DNA of 32,395 nt from CBDUXP01 sp965371225 [NCBI: uncultured bacterium] (GTDB lineage: Bacteria > Abyssobacteria > SURF-5 > CBDUXP01). Positions within the stretch are counted from its first letter, which is position 1. Each line of letters begins with the position of its first letter. The position numbers were made by a program, and so were the translations under genes. The stretch is taken from positions 1 through 32,395 of the forward strand of contig CBDUXP010000044.1 in the NCBI GenBank assembly GCA_965371225.1, in the 5' to 3' direction. Shown here in pieces: positions 16,838 through 24,554 of this stretch. The notes under the pieces were generated by a model that had not been told where the DNA came from, made no database searches, and saw only the letters and a program-made list of their open reading frames with translations.

Positions 16838-17044
16838 CGGTTGCGCGGAGCGCAGAACCGGATTGCGGGGGGGGGCGGATACAAGAATGCGAATCCGTGC
16901 CGCGGGCGGACACACAGGTCCGCCCCTACCACATCGGCGGAATTTCCTCGTAGGGGCGAACCTCGTGTTCGCCCTCGTACGGGCCGGGGGCGGCGGTTGC
17001 GCCGCAGGCGCAGTGTCCTGGGGGCCGGTTGTTCCGCAGGAACA
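16838..17044. repeat. Second hairpin family, three copies
   Basis: Three small hairpins share a TTG..CAG frame: 16838-16860 (TGCGC/GCGCA around GGA, nested inside CGGTT/AACCG), 16998-17012 (TGCGCC-GCA-GGCGCA) and 17030-17044 (TGTTCC-GCA-GGAACA). The last two keep the GCA loop while the stem bases change in matched pairs. They are interleaved with the GTAGGGGC family. Confidence 0.6.
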
Positions 17045-17056
17045 GAGGCAGGATCC

Positions 17057-17100
17057 CGGGTCGGGCGGGTAGAAGAATTCCGGGTCGGGCGGTTAGAAAG
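17057..17100. repeat. Short tandem duplication
   Basis: The unit GGGTCGGGCGG followed by GTAGAAG or TTAGAAAG occurs twice in a row, about 23-24 bases apart. It looks like a recent slip or duplication between hairpin elements. Confidence 0.6.
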
Positions 17101-17194
17101 ATGCGAATCCGTGCCGCAGGCGGATGGGCGATCACAAGGATCGCCCCTACGATTGATCCGCGGTAGGGGCCGGTCTTCAGACCGGCCCGTTCGC

Positions 17195-18379
17195 TCAGAT
17201 GCCCGCGGTCCGGATGCGGTCGACGGCTTCGGCGAGGCGTTCTTTCGGCGTACAGAGGGTCATGCGGATGTACCCTTCCCCGTGCGCGCCGAAGCCGGTG
17301 CCGGGCGTGGTCACGATGCCACACTCTTGCAATAACCGCGCGGTCATGTCGGCAGACGTGGCGTCCCCCGGCACGGGAATCCACACGTAGAAGGATGCCT
17401 GCGGCTTCTCCACGGACCAGCCGAGCGCTTGCAGCCCGTCCACGAGCACGTCGCGCCGCTCCTTGTAGATGGCGCGCAACTCATCCTGAAAACTTTCGGG
17501 GCCGTCGAGGGCCGCGATGCCCGCTTCCTGCACCGCCTGGAACTGTCCGCTGTCCACGTTCGTCTTCACCGCGCCCAGCCCGCCGACCAGCTCCGCGTTC
17601 CCGACGGCGCACCCGAGCCGCCACCCGGTCATGTTGTAGGACTTGCTGAGCGAGTAGAACTCGATGCTCACGTCCCGCCCGCCGTCCAGCGTCAGCAAGG
17701 AAACGTGCTCCGCGCCGTCGTACATCAGGTCGCAGTACGCGGCGTCGTACGCAAGGATCACGTTGTGTTCGTGCGCGAACGCGATCGCCCCCTCCAGGAA
17801 GTCCCGGCCGGCCACCGCCGCCGTCGGGTTGTTCGGCGAGTTGAGCCACAGGATCTTCGCGCGCTCGGCCACACTCCCGTCGATCGCCGCCAGGTCGGGC
17901 ATGAACCCGTTGGCCGCCAGCAGGGGCAGGGTGTAGGGCACGCCGCCGCAGAACACGGTGCCCGCGTGGTAGACGGGATAGGCGGGATCGGGGATCAGCA
18001 CGAAATCGCCGGGGTCCACGAACGCCATGGGAAAGTGGAACACGGCCTCCTTCGCGCCGATGACGGTACACGTTTCGGTCGCGGGATCCACGGTCGCGCC
18101 GTGCCGCCGCTCCAGGTACCGCGCGAACGCGGTCCGGAAATCCATCATGCCCGTGTAGGACGGATACTGGTGGTTCGCGGGCTTCCGCGCCGCGTCTCCC
18201 AGCCGCTCGATCACGTGCGGCGGCGTGGGCAGGTCTGGGTCGCCGACCCCCAGGTCGATCACGTCGACCCCTCGCGCCACCACTTCCGCTTTCATGCGGT
18301 CGATCTCCGCGAACAGGTACGGCGGCAAGTGTTCCAGGCGCTGGGCGCGCGCGTAGCGCCGATCGCTCAGGACGGTCAT
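17195..18379 (-). CDS. dapL: LL-diaminopimelate aminotransferase
   Basis: DapL converts tetrahydrodipicolinate directly to LL-diaminopimelate using glutamate, for lysine and peptidoglycan. The 394-residue class I/II PLP enzyme begins 'RLEHLPPYLFAEIDRMKAEV' (14-33), then 'IDLGVGDPDLPTPPHVIERL' (41-60), wording typical of DapL rather than aspartate aminotransferases. It has N184 in 'SPNNPTA', D212 and Y215, and the Schiff-base lysine K246 in 'SLSKSYNMTGWR'. ATG 18379 is preceded by GGAG at about 8 bases. A TTGACG/GATACT promoter lies upstream. A general aminotransferase is the main alternative. Confidence 0.88.
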   Translation of the reverse strand: MTVLSDRRYARAQRLEHLPPYLFAEIDRMKAEVVARGVDVIDLGVGDPDLPTPPHVIERLGDAARKPANHQYPSYTGMMDFRTAFARYLERRHGATVDPATETCTVIGAKEAVFHFPMAFVDPGDFVLIPDPAYPVYHAGTVFCGGVPYTLPLLAANGFMPDLAAIDGSVAERAKILWLNSPNNPTAAVAGRDFLEGAIAFAHEHNVILAYDAAYCDLMYDGAEHVSLLTLDGGRDVSIEFYSLSKSYNMTGWRLGCAVGNAELVGGLGAVKTNVDSGQFQAVQEAGIAALDGPESFQDELRAIYKERRDVLVDGLQALGWSVEKPQASFYVWIPVPGDATSADMTARLLQECGIVTTPGTGFGAHGEGYIRMTLCTPKERLAEAVDRIRTAGI

Positions 18380-18449
18380 GACAGGGACTCCAATCGCAGC
18401 GGCCTCGGGCCGAGGGGTGCACCAACCAGTGGAACGAAAAACGGCGGCC

Positions 18450-18478
18450 AGTATCCCGCCCGCGGGCCGCGGCGTCAA
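18450..18478 (-). promoter_or_regulatory. Promoter candidate for dapL
   Basis: Minus strand TTGACG (-35, 18478-18473), 17-base spacer, GATACT (-10, 18455-18450). The -35 overlaps the stop codon of the upstream sulfatase-like gene, and the predicted start of transcription is about 65 bases before ATG. So dapL has its own promoter despite being downstream in the same direction. Confidence 0.6.
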
Positions 18479-20265
18479 GGGCGCGTCGTCACCGCGCCGA
18501 TTTCCTCCCAGGCGTCGTCGCGCACGGCGTACTCATAGAAGCGCGAGACGACCGGGACAAAATCCTGGACGCCGCGGCGCTCAAACGTGAACGGCCCGTG
18601 GACGAAGACGGACAGGGGGCGCGGGTCGGCGACGCTGAGCGACTGCAGCGGTATGCCCGGCAGGTCGCCGCGGTCGAGGCCCGCGTGCGCCAGGATGGTC
18701 GGCGCGAGATCCAGCATCACCGCCCGCTCCTCGCGCTGCGCCAGGGGCGGCAGGCCGGGAAGCCGGGCGAGCAGGAGGGCCGCGCTGCGCTGCCGCGCTT
18801 CCTCGCGGGACATGCGTTCCGTGGGCGCCACCAGGTCCAGCACGCCGATCGGCGGATGCGGAATCCGGGCGCGCTCCTCCGGGGGGACGGCGGCCGCGGC
18901 GACCAGGATGCGCCCCACGGGCAACGCCGCGCCGTGATCGCCGTGCACCAGGATCAGCGCGTCGTCCAATCGCTCCAGTTCCCGCAGCCGCGCGACCAGG
19001 TCCCGGATCAGGCGCAGGGCGCACGCCGCCTGGTCCAAGTACGCATCCACCACCGGCCCGCGCGCCTGGCCGGTGTAGCCGCAGCCCGCATCCAAGACGA
19101 ACGGCCAATGGGGCATCACCGCGTGCACAAACACGTACTGCCCCTGGGCAGGGCGTCCCTCCTCGTCCCGAAGAAACCGCGCGAAATTCAGGTGCGAGAA
19201 ATAGGCAAACTCCCCCGCCGCCTGGACCGTGCCGCCGGTCCGGTTGCGCAAGCCCAGCCGCGCGGTGACCGAATATTGCTGCATGCGGACGTCGGTGGTG
19301 GCGGCGACCACGGAGGGGACCGTGTCCGCGCGACGGGCCAGGGTCGCGACGCTCCGGGGCAATAGATTCAAGGCCCACAGGTCGACGATATCGAGCGCCG
19401 AGAGCGCCGCGCTTTGGAGTTCCTTGCTCGGCTTGATCGCCGTGGCGTCGGCGAAGCGCGTCTCGACCGACTCGGGATACAACCACACCGCCCAGCCGGC
19501 GCCGGCGAGCCGCGCCCACAGGCCCGCGTCGACCGCGGCGGCCTCCCACCCGCGCATGGACTCCCGATCGCGGTACGTGGTGCCCGCCAGCAGGTTCGCC
19601 AGGGAGTAGCGGGTCAACAGGTACTGCGTGCGAAAGGCCGGAAAGTATGTCAGCTCTTCCGGGATGCACGCGGGGTTGCGGCTCCGCAACATATCAAACG
19701 CTTCGGACTGAAACCCGTCCAGCACGATGTGATACACGTTGCCCGCCGTCGGTGACGGCATGCCCGCGGCGTGCTGCGCGCGCGGTGGCGTCCGCGTCTG
19801 CCACAGGGCGAGCCCGTGCGTCCCCACGTTCCAGCACCACAGCACCCCGTTTGCCGCGGCCAACAACGCCACGAGCACCCGGACGGGGCACCGCAACAGT
19901 AGCAACATGGCCCCGGCGAGCGCGCCAAGGTCCAGCGCCACCTGCGCGTTGACGTTGTACACCTCGCGCGTGCTCCCGCTGATGCCGTCCCACAGCATCA
20001 CGCAGAGCCCGATCCCCGCCACCACGCGCACGGCCACGGCAGAACGCGACGGGCGGCGCCACCACCAGAGGGCAAGGAGCCCGGTCGCCCCCAGCCAAGC
20101 ACCGGCGAACCCCAGGACCGCGGGGAGGGGGTACGCCAGTTCCGCCAGGTTGGAGAGGATGATGGCGTTGGGCACCGCCAGGAAGAGCACGGTGGGGAGA
20201 AACCCCGCCGCCGCCGCCCGCTCCAAACTGGAGGGGCCCGCCGCTTCAGGGGAGGGCGACGTCAT
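18475..20265 (-). CDS. Membrane-anchored sulfatase-like (alkaline phosphatase superfamily) protein, copy 1
   Basis: The 596-residue protein has four to five N-terminal transmembrane helices (to about residue 150) and then an extracytoplasmic alkaline-phosphatase-superfamily domain. 'NVYHIVLDGFQSEAF' (176-190) supplies the metal ligand D183. 'YLLTRYSLANLLAGTTY' (215-231) has T218 in the place of the usual nucleophile. 'PHWPFV' (385-390) and 'VHGDHG' (440-445) give further metal ligands. Family relatives such as LtaS-type enzymes transfer or remove phospho- or sulfo-groups on surface polymers. Copy 2 lies on the other side of the tRNA. ATG 20265 is the most likely start; ATG 20295 would add ten residues, and neither has a clear ribosome site. 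Confidence 0.8.
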   Translation of the reverse strand: MTSPSPEAAGPSSLERAAAAGFLPTVLFLAVPNAIILSNLAELAYPLPAVLGFAGAWLGATGLLALWWWRRPSRSAVAVRVVAGIGLCVMLWDGISGSTREVYNVNAQVALDLGALAGAMLLLLRCPVRVLVALLAAANGVLWCWNVGTHGLALWQTRTPPRAQHAAGMPSPTAGNVYHIVLDGFQSEAFDMLRSRNPACIPEELTYFPAFRTQYLLTRYSLANLLAGTTYRDRESMRGWEAAAVDAGLWARLAGAGWAVWLYPESVETRFADATAIKPSKELQSAALSALDIVDLWALNLLPRSVATLARRADTVPSVVAATTDVRMQQYSVTARLGLRNRTGGTVQAAGEFAYFSHLNFARFLRDEEGRPAQGQYVFVHAVMPHWPFVLDAGCGYTGQARGPVVDAYLDQAACALRLIRDLVARLRELERLDDALILVHGDHGAALPVGRILVAAAAVPPEERARIPHPPIGVLDLVAPTERMSREEARQRSAALLLARLPGLPPLAQREERAVMLDLAPTILAHAGLDRGDLPGIPLQSLSVADPRPLSVFVHGPFTFERRGVQDFVPVVSRFYEYAVRDDAWEEIGAVTTRP

Positions 20266-20309
20266 GCACGCGCCACGGGCGCGGCGCAGCGCCATGGCCG
20301 GGACGGGCG

Positions 20310-20352
20310 TAAAAGACGCGAACGGCCGGCGGGCGTGCAGCCGACCGGCCGT
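20310..20352 (-). terminator. Terminator candidate downstream of tRNA-Ala
   Basis: On the minus strand, ACGGCCGG pairs with CCGGCCGT (8 bp, 15-base loop), followed after five bases by TCTTTTA. It begins 7 bases past the tRNA 3' end and would separate the tRNA from the sulfatase-like gene. The loop is large and the U-run interrupted, so strength is uncertain. Confidence 0.45.
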
Positions 20353-20359
20353 GGTGGGG

Positions 20360-20432
<73 letters not shown>

Positions 20433-20435
20433 ATG

Positions 20436-20461
20436 AAAAACGGTCCGGACGGCGCCGGACC
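20436..20461 (-). terminator. Intrinsic terminator abutting the tRNA 5' end
   Basis: The minus strand reads GGTCCGG-CGCCGT-CCGGACC then G and TTTTT: a perfect 7-bp GC-rich stem, 6-base loop and U-tract. It ends 3 bases before the tRNA. It most simply terminates the sulfatase-like copy 2 transcript (stop at 20530). A promoter-like sequence at 20471-20499 lies upstream of it, so tRNA transcription may have to pass it. Confidence 0.75.
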
Positions 20462-20470
20462 CATCCACGC

Positions 20471-20499
20471 AGGTTACCACCCCGGCTGGGGCCGGTCAA
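20471..20499 (-). promoter_or_regulatory. Promoter candidate for tRNA-Ala
   Basis: Minus strand TTGACC (-35, 20499-20494), 17-base spacer, TAACCT (-10, 20476-20471). The -35 is good and the -10 weak. Transcription from here would start just before the hairpin at 20442-20461. Confidence 0.45.
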
Positions 20500-20529
20500 G
20501 ATTCCGCGCGCGACCGCCGCCGCGACCCG

Positions 20530-22368
20530 TTAGCGCTCGGCGCGGATCTCCCCGCGCGGGGACCACGCGCCGTCCACGAGCACGAATTCCGAAAACACGC
20601 GGGGCACGTGCGCGTTGGGAATGGCGCTGCTGGCGAAGAAGACCAGTTCCCGCTCCGCTGCGTCCGGCAGTTCCCGAATGGGAATCCCGGGAAACCGGTC
20701 CGCGTCCGCATTGAAATGCCGCGCGATGGTCGGCGCCAGGTCAATGGTTTGCACCGGCAGGTCGCTGGTGCCAAACGCCGCCGCCCCCGGGAACTTCACG
20801 AGCAGCAACGCGCGCCGGTACACGTCCACTAGATGATGCTCCCAGGTGCGGCTTTCGATGCGGTCACCGTCCCGCCACGCGAGCGGCCCGGGATAGGTGG
20901 GGCCGGGCCACGCGGCCGGCGCCGCCTGCAACATGAGGGCGCCGCCTTTGCCGCCGTGGTCGGCGTGCACGATGACGAGTGCGTCCTCCAAGCGGTCCAG
21001 CTCGCGCAGGCGCGCCAGCAACCGCTCGACCAGGCGCAGCGCGCACACGGACTGCGCCATATACGCTTCGTAGGGCGGCGCCGTAGATGCGCCGATGTAC
21101 GCGCACCCGTCGTCCACCACGAACGGCCAGTGCGGCACGATGGCGTGGAAGAAGACGTACTGCCCCCGCGGAGGCCGCGCGGCCTCGTCCGCGAGCATGC
21201 GATCGAAATTCTGCACGGAGTACGCGCCCGCATGCGTGAAATCCGGCGCGGCAGCGGTGGAGGGCGCGGCGGTGTCCGGCACCAAGTCGAGCACCGTGGT
21301 AATGGAAAAGCCGTACTGTTCGTCGCCGCCTTGCGGCAGGGCCGGGTCCACGGTGAACGGCGCGTTGATCGCCATGTGCAGGGACGGCGGCAAGAGGCTC
21401 AGAAACCACAGATCGATGGTAACGTTCCGGGCCGAGGCGGTCGCCGTAGTGGGCTGCTGCGCTTCGGCGTACGAGATCGTGTCCTGGCAGGTGGCGGCCA
21501 GCGGCGTGCAATACGGCGGGTAGTGCGGGTACAGGTGCAGCGCCACCCCGGTCTCCGCCAGCGCGGCCCACAGCCCCCCGGAGAACGCCTCTTCGCGCCA
21601 CGCCCACATGCTTTCCCCGTCGCGATAGAACCGGCCTGACAGCGCGTTGGGCACGGAGTGGTTCGTCCGCGCGTAGTGCGCCGTGAATTCGGGATACTGC
21701 GTGAACCCCGCAAACTGGAACGCCGGTTCTCCGGCCGCGAGCACCTGGTACGCCTCGGTCTGGAAGGCGTCGAGAATAATGTGGTACACGTTGCCGGCGG
21801 CCGGGGCCTGAGTGGCGGCCGCGGACACCACAGCGGCCGCGGCGGAGGCCCGCGCATGGGCCTGCCGCCGTTCACCGGCGAGGGTGCCGACGTGCTGAAC
21901 GACACCTGCCACGAGCAGCACGGCGCCGACGCCCGCGAAAATCTGCGTCAGGGCCGGAACGTCCGCGCGCAGCAACAGCCACGCCACGAGCCCCAAGGCG
22001 GCGACATCGAGAACCGCCACGAGGGCTAACGGACGCGCGGCATCCCCGTGAAGGGCCGTCAGCAGGCTGGACACCAGCACCGCCACCCCCGCGAAAAGTG
22101 TCGCCCGCATCAGGCCGGCGCACGCGCGCACCCGGTCCGCACGCAGAAACACCGGCGCGGCCAGGGCGCCGGTGAGCGCGAAGGCCGCGAGGAACCGCGC
22201 GACCGTGCCCAGGCTGTACGGCAGATCCAACAGGTTGCCCAACACGATGTTGTTCGCCGCGGTGATGAAGAAGACCGTCGGGGTGAACAGGGCCGCGCCG
22301 AACGCCACCAGGCCGGCCCGGGCGGACTGCGGGACCGCGCGCGGCACCGGGGCGCCGCCTTCGGTCAC
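20530..22368 (-). CDS. Membrane-anchored sulfatase-like (alkaline phosphatase superfamily) protein, copy 2
   Basis: The 612-residue protein is a paralogue of the 18475-20265 product: N-terminal helices to about residue 160, then 'NVYHIILDAFQTEAYQVL' (193-210; metal Asp D200), 'YARTNHSVPNALSGRFYRD' (232-250; candidate nucleophile T235), 'HWPFVVDDGCAY' and 'VIVHADHGGKGG'. The two copies agree through the whole periplasmic domain but differ in central insertions, so their substrates may differ. I start it at GTG 22368, which overlaps the methyltransferase stop as GTGA; an ATG at 22452 would run inside that gene and adds only a low-complexity tail. It belongs to an operon with the two genes upstream. 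Confidence 0.8.
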   Translation of the reverse strand: MTEGGAPVPRAVPQSARAGLVAFGAALFTPTVFFITAANNIVLGNLLDLPYSLGTVARFLAAFALTGALAAPVFLRADRVRACAGLMRATLFAGVAVLVSSLLTALHGDAARPLALVAVLDVAALGLVAWLLLRADVPALTQIFAGVGAVLLVAGVVQHVGTLAGERRQAHARASAAAAVVSAAATQAPAAGNVYHIILDAFQTEAYQVLAAGEPAFQFAGFTQYPEFTAHYARTNHSVPNALSGRFYRDGESMWAWREEAFSGGLWAALAETGVALHLYPHYPPYCTPLAATCQDTISYAEAQQPTTATASARNVTIDLWFLSLLPPSLHMAINAPFTVDPALPQGGDEQYGFSITTVLDLVPDTAAPSTAAAPDFTHAGAYSVQNFDRMLADEAARPPRGQYVFFHAIVPHWPFVVDDGCAYIGASTAPPYEAYMAQSVCALRLVERLLARLRELDRLEDALVIVHADHGGKGGALMLQAAPAAWPGPTYPGPLAWRDGDRIESRTWEHHLVDVYRRALLLVKFPGAAAFGTSDLPVQTIDLAPTIARHFNADADRFPGIPIRELPDAAERELVFFASSAIPNAHVPRVFSEFVLVDGAWSPRGEIRAER

Positions 22369-23771
22369 GCCCGCGGCCCGAGGTGGAACAGGACGCGTGT
22401 TCCGTCGTGGGTCGTCTGCCGCTGCTGAATCGCGAAATGGCGCGTGAGGCACGCCTCGAAGTGCGCCAGCGTGTAATCGGGGAACACGTCATCCCGCGTG
22501 GCCAGCAGTCGCTGCACCATGGCGTCGGCCCTGGCGACGAACTCCACGACGCCGGCGGGCGCCACGTCGCGGAGGAAGGCCGCGCACGCGTCCAGGGGCA
22601 CGTTGCTCCCGATGGCCAAGTGGTGCACGAGGGCGAGCGCCAGGAAGAAGTCGGCGCGGCCCCGCTCCCCCCACGGCCGCCGCTCGGCCAGCGCCCACCC
22701 CATCCCCGGCGACGGGTTGGTGAGGTCGCCCACCAGCGGTTGGATGCGCGGGGAGCGCTCGCCGGCCTTCTGCGCGCGATACAGGCGGTCGATGCACGCG
22801 GGGTCGCCGTCGATGGCCAGCACCGCCGCGCCGGCCTCGGCCGCGAATTGCGAGAACTCGCCCACGTTGCAGCCCAGGTCCCACACCTGGGCCGGGCGCG
22901 TGGCGGCCAGCGCGTCGGTTACAAACGTCTCTTTCGCCGCGCGCGCGGCCGCATCGTAACTATGCGTCGTGGCGTATTCGCGCCACGCGGAATCGGCCTC
23001 GCGGTACACCAGCTTCCGCAGCACCCGCCGGAGGCCGGCGACGTTGGCCCGGATCAGCTCCGTCCCGAAGTTCACCTCGGCGAAGCGCGTGGACAATGCG
23101 TCGGTCTGGTGCTGGAAACTCCGTTGCAAGCGCGCCGCCAGCGCCACGTGCTTGAAGACTCCCGGCCGCAGGAGATCGCGCCAGCCCAGAAGCCGGCTCA
23201 TGTCGGTCACGTTCACGGTACCGAGCGTGCCGCGCAGGAGCGGGTGGAACTCGACGCCCTTGTACGCCGTGAGCATCAGCGGATACAGGAACGTGGAACA
23301 GAACTGCGCGTAGCCCATCCACGGGCGGTTCCCGGCGTGGGGTTCGAAGGACAGCACGTCAATGAAGACCGGGTGCGCGCCGTGAAATTGCACATTGAAG
23401 GGCGTCGCATCCTTGAGGATCAGCTCATGGTCCAGCGCCCGGTCGAGAATGTCGAGCGTAAGCAGCGCCGCGTCGCGCAGCATCTCGAAGGACCACTCGT
23501 ACGGATACGTCACGAACGGGATCCGCTCGTGCTCGAGCACGTGCGTCCCCACGTCGGCCTCCGGCAGCCCCACCTGTGCCGCCGCACGCAGAGTGGTGGG
23601 CACCAGGCTGCCCGCGTCCACGAGCGTCTGGAACAATCCGGACTCCACCAACCGGTCGAACTGGGCGCGACCGTCCGGATTCAGCGTGCGGAACACCCGG
23701 TCTTCGTGCAGGAAAACCCGGCCGCTGGGGTCTTTGAACGATCCCCCGTCGAACTGGAGGGCGGAGGGCAC
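22365..23771 (-). CDS. NoeA-like SAM-dependent methyltransferase with kinase-like N-terminal region
   Basis: The 468-residue protein has a C-terminal Rossmann methyltransferase with motif I 'VWDLGCNVGEFS' (296-307) and acidic 'LAIDGDP' (318-324). The N-terminal 250 residues match what I recall of NoeA-like nodulation-related methyltransferases. They include 'ILKDATPFNVQFHG' (118-131) followed by 'VFIDVLSFE' (135-143). The D-x-x-P-x-N ... I-D spacing resembles the catalytic loop and metal-binding aspartate of aminoglycoside-phosphotransferase-type kinases. Start GTG 23771 lies 6 bases after the stop of the small membrane protein. It is coupled to sulfatase-like copy 2 downstream. The substrate is probably a surface polysaccharide intermediate, by context only. 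Confidence 0.75.
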   Translation of the reverse strand: MPSALQFDGGSFKDPSGRVFLHEDRVFRTLNPDGRAQFDRLVESGLFQTLVDAGSLVPTTLRAAAQVGLPEADVGTHVLEHERIPFVTYPYEWSFEMLRDAALLTLDILDRALDHELILKDATPFNVQFHGAHPVFIDVLSFEPHAGNRPWMGYAQFCSTFLYPLMLTAYKGVEFHPLLRGTLGTVNVTDMSRLLGWRDLLRPGVFKHVALAARLQRSFQHQTDALSTRFAEVNFGTELIRANVAGLRRVLRKLVYREADSAWREYATTHSYDAAARAAKETFVTDALAATRPAQVWDLGCNVGEFSQFAAEAGAAVLAIDGDPACIDRLYRAQKAGERSPRIQPLVGDLTNPSPGMGWALAERRPWGERGRADFFLALALVHHLAIGSNVPLDACAAFLRDVAPAGVVEFVARADAMVQRLLATRDDVFPDYTLAHFEACLTRHFAIQQRQTTHDGTRVLFHLGPRA

Positions 23772-23777
23772 CCGCGG

Positions 23778-24005
23778 CTAGTCGTCGCGCCGGACGAAAA
23801 TGGCCTTCAGCTTCTGCCAGTACATGCGCAGCAGCACCCCCGCCCCCGCGATGCCGGCCAGCAGCAACTGCACCAGGAGGCCGCCGGTGCCCGCATCGAT
23901 GTAGGCGTGTGCCGGTTGGGCCCACAGGACGGCCACGGCCGCCAGGAGCCCCACCGTCACCGCGTCGGCGCGATGGGTTGACGGCTTTGGGGACGGCGTA
24001 GTCAT
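23778..24005 (-). CDS. Short envelope protein with Y-I-D-A-G-T-G motif
   Basis: The 75-residue protein has a cleavable-looking signal peptide (hydrophobic 15-30, then 'AQPAHA'). Cleavage after A34 would leave a mature N-terminus 'YIDAGTGG' (35-42), followed by one transmembrane helix (43-61) and a basic tail 'RMYWQKLKAIFVRRDD' (60-75). I recall short proteins with this Y-(I/L)-D-x-G-T-G start beside sulfatase-like and methyltransferase genes in other bacteria, function unknown. ATG 24005 has GAGGTGG about 9 bases upstream. It is the first gene of the operon 24005-20530. Confidence 0.75.
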   Translation of the reverse strand: MTTPSPKPSTHRADAVTVGLLAAVAVLWAQPAHAYIDAGTGGLLVQLLLAGIAGAGVLLRMYWQKLKAIFVRRDD

Positions 24006-24163
24006 GGTGATGCCACCTCGGGAATGCGCCTGCTTCCCCCCACGGGACGGCGCGCCCGGTTCCGGGCCTATGGAAAGGGTTGTATCACCGACGCCGGTGC
24101 CGCTGCAAGTCCCGCCGGCCCGGCACGCCCCAGGGAGTGCAAGCCAGAGGGCCCGAACGTCGC

Positions 24164-24169
24164 TATACT
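24164..24169 (+). promoter_or_regulatory. -10 element candidate for the small plus-strand gene
   Basis: TATACT stands alone in GC-rich sequence 27 bases before ATG 24196. No clear -35 is seen at 16-18 bases. Confidence 0.3.
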
Positions 24170-24195
24170 TAGCGCGGGCGAGAAAGGAGCCATCC

Positions 24196-24525
24196 ATGCA
24201 GGCAGATACGCCACGGTGGCGCCGCTGGGGACTCGTTGGCGGAATAGCGCTGATCGGCCTGGCCGCGGGGACCCTGTTCACGGGCACGGCCATGGGCGCG
24301 TTGGACGGCGGGTCGCGCGGGGACGACGAAATTTCCGTGTCCGTCACGCGCATCGAAAATCCGGAAACCCGTTTCTTCCGCACCAATGTCTCCTCCGGGG
24401 AACCGGCCGACACCGCCGCGGACCTGTACTTCTATAAGGTCCGGGACAACAAAAACAGCCGCATTCTGTATTTCATGTATTACCAGGGGGCGATGCTGGC
24501 GCCGCTCTACACCACGGGCGAATAA
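24196..24525 (+). CDS. Hypothetical signal-anchored small protein
   Basis: I do not recognise this 109-residue protein. Basic 'RWRRW' (7-11) and a hydrophobic stretch (12-34) form a signal anchor, followed by a polar extracytoplasmic domain with 'ISVSVTRIENPETRFFRT' (46-63) and an aromatic C-terminus 'ILYFMYYQGAM' (90-100). The ATG at 24196 has an excellent ribosome site (AAAGGAG, 5-6 bases). It diverges from the envelope operon and converges on hslV, ending 29 bases from its stop. Confidence 0.7.
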   Translation: MQADTPRWRRWGLVGGIALIGLAAGTLFTGTAMGALDGGSRGDDEISVSVTRIENPETRFFRTNVSSGEPADTAADLYFYKVRDNKNSRILYFMYYQGAMLAPLYTTGE

Positions 24526-24554
24526 CAATCGGTCCGCCGCGCGGGCACCGGCGC

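Larger units (their letters stand above)
16595..17188. repeat. Cluster of GTAGGGGC-flanked imperfect palindromes (REP-like), no gene
   Basis: The 745 bases between dapL and folB carry at least ten short hairpins sharing a GTAGGGGC left flank and/or GCCCCTAC right flank. Their stems differ. Elements: 16595-16618, 16631-16656, 16663-16688 (GGCACGGAT/ATCCGTGCC), 16692-16715, 16743-16768, 16782-16809, 16904-16929, 16950-16974, 17126-17150, 17163-17188. Orientation alternates. In each, a base change in one arm is matched in the other arm, so the folding is kept while the sequence varies. Half-units (AATCCGTGCCGC) recur near 16891 and 17104. Open reading frames across the block have no family features. 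I recall similar hairpins in many uncultured-bacterium genomes; they are best seen as non-coding dispersed repeats. Confidence 0.85.

Noticed and set aside
16595-17188. CRISPR array
   Set aside because: Repeats are hairpins of differing stem sequence and both orientations, without equal-length unique spacers; no cas genes nearby.
16757-17384. Reading frames across the repeat block
   Set aside because: They are translations of palindromic repeats (recurring 'RGAI', 'APT' words) and change with repeat content.
22383-23981. Long plus-strand frame opposite the NoeA-like methyltransferase
   Set aside because: Composition is Arg/His/Gln-rich and lacks motifs, while the opposite frame has clear methyltransferase motifs.
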